From an uncultured Micrococcaceae bacterium (lineage in GTDB: Bacteria > Actinomycetota > Actinomycetes > Actinomycetales > Micrococcaceae): DNA of 9,173 nt. The notes under the pieces were generated by a model. The model had not been told where the DNA came from. It saw only the letters and a list, made by a program, of their open reading frames with translations, and did no database searches. The translations under genes were made by a program, and so were the position numbers. Below, one piece after another: positions 6,486-9,173 of this stretch. Location of the stretch: NCBI GenBank assembly GCA_937896705.1, contig CALBOC010000052.1, positions 1 to 9,173 of the forward strand, written 5' to 3'. How positions within the stretch are numbered: the stretch's first letter is position 1; the number at the start of each line of letters is the position of its first letter.

Positions 6486-6851
6486 ATGGCCAGGTCACTC
6501 ACGGAGGCAGAACGACAGCTGATCAGCGCCATGATTACCAGTGCAAAAGCAACCGACCCGGACCACTTCGAGACGCAACAAGCCTGGCAGGACTGGCGAG
6601 CAGGACTGCATGAGATGGTGGACCGACTCAGCGCGGGGGAGCCCTGCGATTGTGGTAAATGTCCGTCATTTCAGCTGCTCATCGACCAGAAGCCGGTCCC
6701 GGCGGGAGCATCTCAAGTCATCCTGGAGGCGTTTGTCTCGGAGGGGATCGTCATGCTGTTCGTCGATGATGGTCAGCCGTCCTACTTAGAGATCGCACCG
6801 AACTTAGATGAGCAACTCGACTTCCCCGACGAAAAGGCCCTAATCTTCTAA
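6486..6851 (+). CDS. Hypothetical protein with a CxCxxC cysteine cluster
   Basis: This 121-residue, acidic, apparently cytoplasmic protein has no transmembrane helix. The first ~50 residues are predicted mostly helical (LTEAERQLISAMITSA; QQAWQDWRAGLHEMVDRLSA). A compact cluster C54-D-C56-G-K-C59 follows, then an alpha/beta half with SQVILEAFVSEGIVMLFVDD and LEIAPNLDEQLDFPD. These are the only three cysteines, so metal binding would need another ligand or dimerisation. I do not recognise the family. It follows the SDR gene by 35 nt on the same strand with no terminator between, so cotranscription is likely; a link to the SDR reaction is only inferred. Confidence 0.85.
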   Translation: MARSLTEAERQLISAMITSAKATDPDHFETQQAWQDWRAGLHEMVDRLSAGEPCDCGKCPSFQLLIDQKPVPAGASQVILEAFVSEGIVMLFVDDGQPSYLEIAPNLDEQLDFPDEKALIF

Positions 6852-6912
6852 TCGAGGCCGTGCCCATCAGGCGGACCAGCGCCACAATGGATCGACGCGG
6901 TGCGGAGTGCGA

Positions 6913-6925
6913 TACCGTTAAGCTG
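6913..6925 (+). promoter_or_regulatory. Candidate -10 box placing the transcript start at the dcd GTG
   Basis: TACCGT (6913-6918) fits the actinobacterial TANNNT -10 pattern. It ends 6 nt before GTG 6925, exactly where a leaderless transcript would begin. No Shine-Dalgarno sequence precedes the GTG (GATACCGTTAAGCT). A possible -35, TCGACG (6892-6897), is 15 bp upstream, slightly short spacing. Leaderless mRNAs are well known in actinobacteria. Confidence 0.5.
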
Positions 6926-7506
6926 TGCTTTTATCGGATCGAGATATTAAACAATCATTGGACTCTGGGCGGATCGGCCTGGACCCTCTAGACACGGCCA
7001 TGGTGCAACCAGCCAGTGTCGACGTTCGTCTGGACCGATTCTTCCGCCTGTTCGACAACCACAACTACCCATTCATTGACCCTGCCGAAGAGCAGTCCGG
7101 TCTTACGCGCATGGTGGAAGTCGAACCGGATCAAGCTTTCATTCTGCACCCCGGGGAATTTGTGCTCGGCTCCACCTACGAGCAGGTCACCTTAGCTGCT
7201 GATGTTGCGGCTCGGCTCGAAGGCAAGTCTTCGCTTGGTCGGCTCGGGCTGCTCACTCACTCCACCGCGGGCTTTATCGATCCGGGGTTCTCGGGACACA
7301 TCACTTTAGAACTGTCCAACATGTCAACCCTGCCCATCAAGCTGTGGCCGGGTTCGAAAATTGGGCAGATGGCTTTTTTCGCCTTAACTTCCGCTTCGGA
7401 GCATCCTTACGGAACCGGCCCGAACCTCAACCGGTATCAAAATCAGCGAGGTCCAACGGCCTCAAAATCGCACCTGAACTTCCATCGTTCGGTTATCGAG
7501 CGATAA
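6925..7506 (+). CDS. dcd: dCTP deaminase (probably bifunctional dCTP deaminase/dUTPase)
   Basis: This 193-residue cytoplasmic enzyme belongs to the trimeric dUTPase/dCTP deaminase family, which converts dCTP to dUTP. The actinobacterial type, as shown for the Mycobacterium tuberculosis enzyme, also hydrolyses dUTP to dUMP, feeding thymidylate synthesis without releasing dUTP. The whole length fits: MLLSDRDI start, [11 protein letters not shown] (27-37), [10 protein letters not shown] (75-84), the nucleotide-binding [11 protein letters not shown] (99-109), [14 protein letters not shown] (112-125), the catalytic-type Glu129 in [15 protein letters not shown] (141-148) and [11 protein letters not shown] (171-181). 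The last segment closes over the active site. Dual activity is inferred from close similarity to the mycobacterial protein. GTG 6925 is the obvious start from protein alignment, although it lacks a ribosome binding site. No clear intrinsic terminator follows. Confidence 0.98.
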   Translation: MLLSDRDIKQSLDSGRIGLDPLDTAMVQPASVDVRLDRFFRLFDNHNYPFIDPAEEQSGLTRMVEVEPDQAFILHPGEFVLGSTYEQVTLAADVAARLEGKSSLGRLGLLTHSTAGFIDPGFSGHITLELSNMSTLPIKLWPGSKIGQMAFFALTSASEHPYGTGPNLNRYQNQRGPTASKSHLNFHRSVIER

Positions 7507-7750
7507 AGCTGCGCGCACTGTTCGTCACACGACTCTGCCGCCTGTTCGGGCCTGCCTCTGGCGCATGAATTGCCATGCAGCCCCACAGTGACCGGGAATA
7601 TCGCGAACGTGCTCATACGACCATTGAGTAACACAGAAGTGATTTAGGTAATGTTTTAGATCCAGGTAGGTCCGGATAAACCCAACTAGAACAGATAAAA
7701 CCAAGCCTAAGCGGGATGGTTGGAGCTGGATGATTCAGCCATCCGTGTAC

Positions 7751-7792
7751 AGCAGGTGGCCATCACTATGTAAGGTTAAGCAGGTGACCGTC
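7751..7792 (+). repeat. Direct repeat before mrpA, possible operator
   Basis: AGCAGGTGGCCATC (7751-7764) and AGCAGGTGACCGTC (7779-7792) agree at 12 of 14 positions, 28 bp apart start to start. They flank a TANNNT-like box at 7771-7776 and end 23 nt before the mrpA start. Two spaced direct copies near a promoter are consistent with a regulator binding site, but chance similarity cannot be excluded. Confidence 0.4.
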
Positions 7793-7805
7793 CCCTAGAC
7801 CTCAC

Positions 7806-7810
7806 GGAGG
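7806..7810 (+). promoter_or_regulatory. Ribosome binding site fixing the mrpA start
   Basis: GGAGG ends 5 nt before GTG 7816. Together with the family-typical hydrophobic N-terminus that follows, it identifies this GTG as the start. Confidence 0.85.
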
Positions 7811-7815
7811 CAACC

Positions 7816-9173
7816 GTGCTGATTGTGCTGCTCGCACTCTTTCTGGTTGCGCTCATCGCACCCCTGATTATTCACAAATCGGGACGTTCGGGCTTCCTGA
7901 TCCTCGCAGCGGTACCCACAGCCGGTTTCATCTGGGTAGCCACCCAGCTACCGAAAGTTCTTGCCTCCGAGGAGCTGCTCGCGTCGGGCGCCGCCGCAGA
8001 TAACCACGATTCCAGCCTCGTGCAAACCTGGGACTGGATCCCGTTTCTTGGCATCCAGCTCTCGTTCCGACTCGATACACTCAGCGCATTTCTTAGCCTC
8101 ATCGTGTTGGGGGTTGGGGCCGCGGTCTTGGTTTATTGCGCGCGCTACTTTGGCGACGGTGAACCTCGTCTGGGCTCCTTCGCAGCCCAATTCATGGCCT
8201 TTGCCGGTGCCATGTTCGGTTTAGTTGTCACCGACGACCTCCTGGTGCTGTATGTGTTCTGGGAAATCACCTCGATTCTGTCGTTTTTGATGATCGGCTA
8301 CCAAGCCCACCGCATTTTTGCTCGCCGTTCAGCGATGACGGCGTTGATCGTCACCACCTTTGGTGGCCTGGGCATGCTCATCGGTCTGGTGATGTTTGGG
8401 CATGCGGCAGACACCTATCGCATCTCTGAGATTGTGGCCCAAGGAGCCGAGTTACTGACCGGCGACTACGCCGGCGCGTATATCATCTGGGCCATTGCCC
8501 TGGTACTGCTGGGCGCAACGACTAAGTCTGCCCAAGTTCCTTTTCACTTCTGGCTCCCGGCAGCCATGGCCGCACCGACCCCCGTCTCGGCCTACTTACA
8601 CGCCGCCGCGATGGTCAAAGCCGGTATCTATCTGGTCGCACGTTTCGCTCCGGCCTTCGCCGGAGAAACCGTCTGGCAGGTGCTGGTGCTGGGCGTGGGC
8701 ATGTGGACGATGCTGCTGGGCGGCTGGCGTGCCCTGCGCCAAACCGACATCAAACTGATTCTGGCCTACGGGACTGTATCGCAACTGGGTTTTTTGATGA
8801 TCGCCAACGGGCTTGGCACAGCCAGCGGAGCGATCGCAGGGCTGACCATGCTGCTGGCGCACTCATTATTCAAAGCGCCCCTGTTCATGGTCGTTGGTGC
8901 GATCGACAAAATCACCGGGACCAGGGACCTGCACAAACTCTCGGGCCTGCGAAAATCACATCCGGCCCTATTCTGGATCGCCGCTATCGCCTCGCTGTCG
9001 ATGGCCGGCGTGCCGCCCCTGTTTGGTTTCATTGGGAAAGAAACCGTCATGCAGGCCGCCTTGGATTGGGCGGTCTGGCGCAGTGACACTTTCCTGGCCG
9101 CCGGACCTAATTTCTGGGGTGTGGTTTGGAGCTGGGCTCCGTTGGTCGTCGTGGTGCTCGGGTCGGTTTTGAC
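7816..9173 (+). CDS. mrpA: Na+/H+ antiporter subunit A (MrpA/MnhA), 3' end outside the window
   Basis: An open frame from GTG 7816 runs without a stop to the window end, giving the first 452 residues. Intact MrpA proteins are about 770-1000 residues, so roughly half is visible. MrpA is the large membrane subunit of the multi-subunit Mrp cation/proton antiporter (CPA3), which exports Na+ in exchange for H+ and supports growth at high pH or salt. It is homologous to the NuoL/ND5 proton-pumping subunit of complex I. Family landmarks are LYVFWEITSILSF with Glu150, TKSAQVPFHFWLPAAMAAP with Lys237 and His244, AYLHAAAMVKAGIYL with His262 and Lys268, LAYGTVSQLGF, LAHSLFKAPLFMVVGAID with His349 and Lys353, and GVPPLFGFIGKE with Lys408. 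These charged membrane residues form the proton path in the family. MrpBCDEFG genes should follow beyond the window. The other half of the protein, including the domain that sets it apart from NuoL, is not visible. Confidence 0.96.
   Translation, partial: MLIVLLALFLVALIAPLIIHKSGRSGFLILAAVPTAGFIWVATQLPKVLASEELLASGAAADNHDSSLVQTWDWIPFLGIQLSFRLDTLSAFLSLIVLGVGAAVLVYCARYFGDGEPRLGSFAAQFMAFAGAMFGLVVTDDLLVLYVFWEITSILSFLMIGYQAHRIFARRSAMTALIVTTFGGLGMLIGLVMFGHAADTYRISEIVAQGAELLTGDYAGAYIIWAIALVLLGATTKSAQVPFHFWLPAAMAAPTPVSAYLHAAAMVKAGIYLVARFAPAFAGETVWQVLVLGVGMWTMLLGGWRALRQTDIKLILAYGTVSQLGFLMIANGLGTASGAIAGLTMLLAHSLFKAPLFMVVGAIDKITGTRDLHKLSGLRKSHPALFWIAAIASLSMAGVPPLFGFIGKETVMQAALDWAVWRSDTFLAAGPNFWGVVWSWAPLVVVVLGSVL

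Larger units (their letters stand above)
7507..7815 (+). other. Intergenic region upstream of mrpA with inverted and direct repeats
   Basis: No protein or RNA gene is convincing in these 309 nt. The middle (about 7620-7710) is relatively AT-rich. GGATGGTTG (7714-7722) pairs with CAGCCATCC (7736-7744) across a 13-nt loop, with one G-U pair, and has no T-run, so it is not an obvious terminator. A near-perfect direct repeat lies at 7751-7764 and 7779-7792. TANNNT candidates such as TAAGGT (7771-7776) fall between the two copies, but none has a good -35. The long leader probably carries the mrp operon promoter and its control. Confidence 0.5.

Noticed and set aside
7563..7578. GCATG-AATTGC-CATGC hairpin after dcd as a terminator
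   Set aside because: The stem is only 5 bp and no T-run follows.
8703..9172. Several plus- and minus-strand frames of 88-127 residues inside the mrpA region
   Set aside because: The uninterrupted frame from 7816 has the full set of MrpA motifs; the others are out-of-frame shadows.

Overview
The window looks like a chromosomal segment of a moderately high-GC actinobacterium, probably a Micrococcaceae-like member of the Micrococcales (inference). The pointers are a tRNA-Gly(CCC) with no encoded CCA, a Dcd protein closely matching the mycobacterial bifunctional dCTP deaminase/dUTPase type, TANNNT-like -10 boxes with a likely leaderless GTG start, frequent GTG starts, and a seven-subunit-type Mrp antiporter. 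I see no transposase, integrase, phage gene, CRISPR array or other obvious mobile DNA.

Layout. A tRNA-Gly gene (3-73, minus) is followed by a divergently transcribed NHLRC2-type thioredoxin/NHL-propeller protein (246-2294, plus). Next is a 134-residue protein with a possible flavodoxin-like fold (2373-2777, plus), separated from the first gene by a long inverted repeat. Two minus-strand genes converge on it and form an apparent operon: an AEC-family (auxin efflux carrier-like) permease (3902-4876), then a membrane-anchored extracytoplasmic protein of unknown function (2790-3887). Divergent from the permease is a 62-residue two-TM membrane protein (4980-5168). A relatively AT-rich 308-nt gap with no gene follows, then a second tiny two-TM membrane protein (5477-5704) ending in a strong intrinsic terminator (5738-5782).

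The right half is plus strand throughout. A short SDR-family oxidoreductase (5824-6450) and a 121-residue CxCxxC protein (6486-6851) probably form an operon. They are followed by dcd (6925-7506), which makes dUMP for thymidylate synthesis, and then by a 309-nt gap holding an inverted repeat and a direct repeat. The window ends inside mrpA (7816 to the end), normally the first gene of an Na+/H+ antiporter operon involved in alkali and salt tolerance.

The genes do not form one recognisable pathway. This is mostly ordinary housekeeping and transport content, with several small, poorly characterised genes. I found no convincing new multi-gene system. The best second-look items are the inverted repeat between the first two plus-strand genes, the probable leaderless dcd start, the pair of tiny membrane proteins around the AT-rich gap, the SDR/CxCxxC pair, and the repeats before mrpA.
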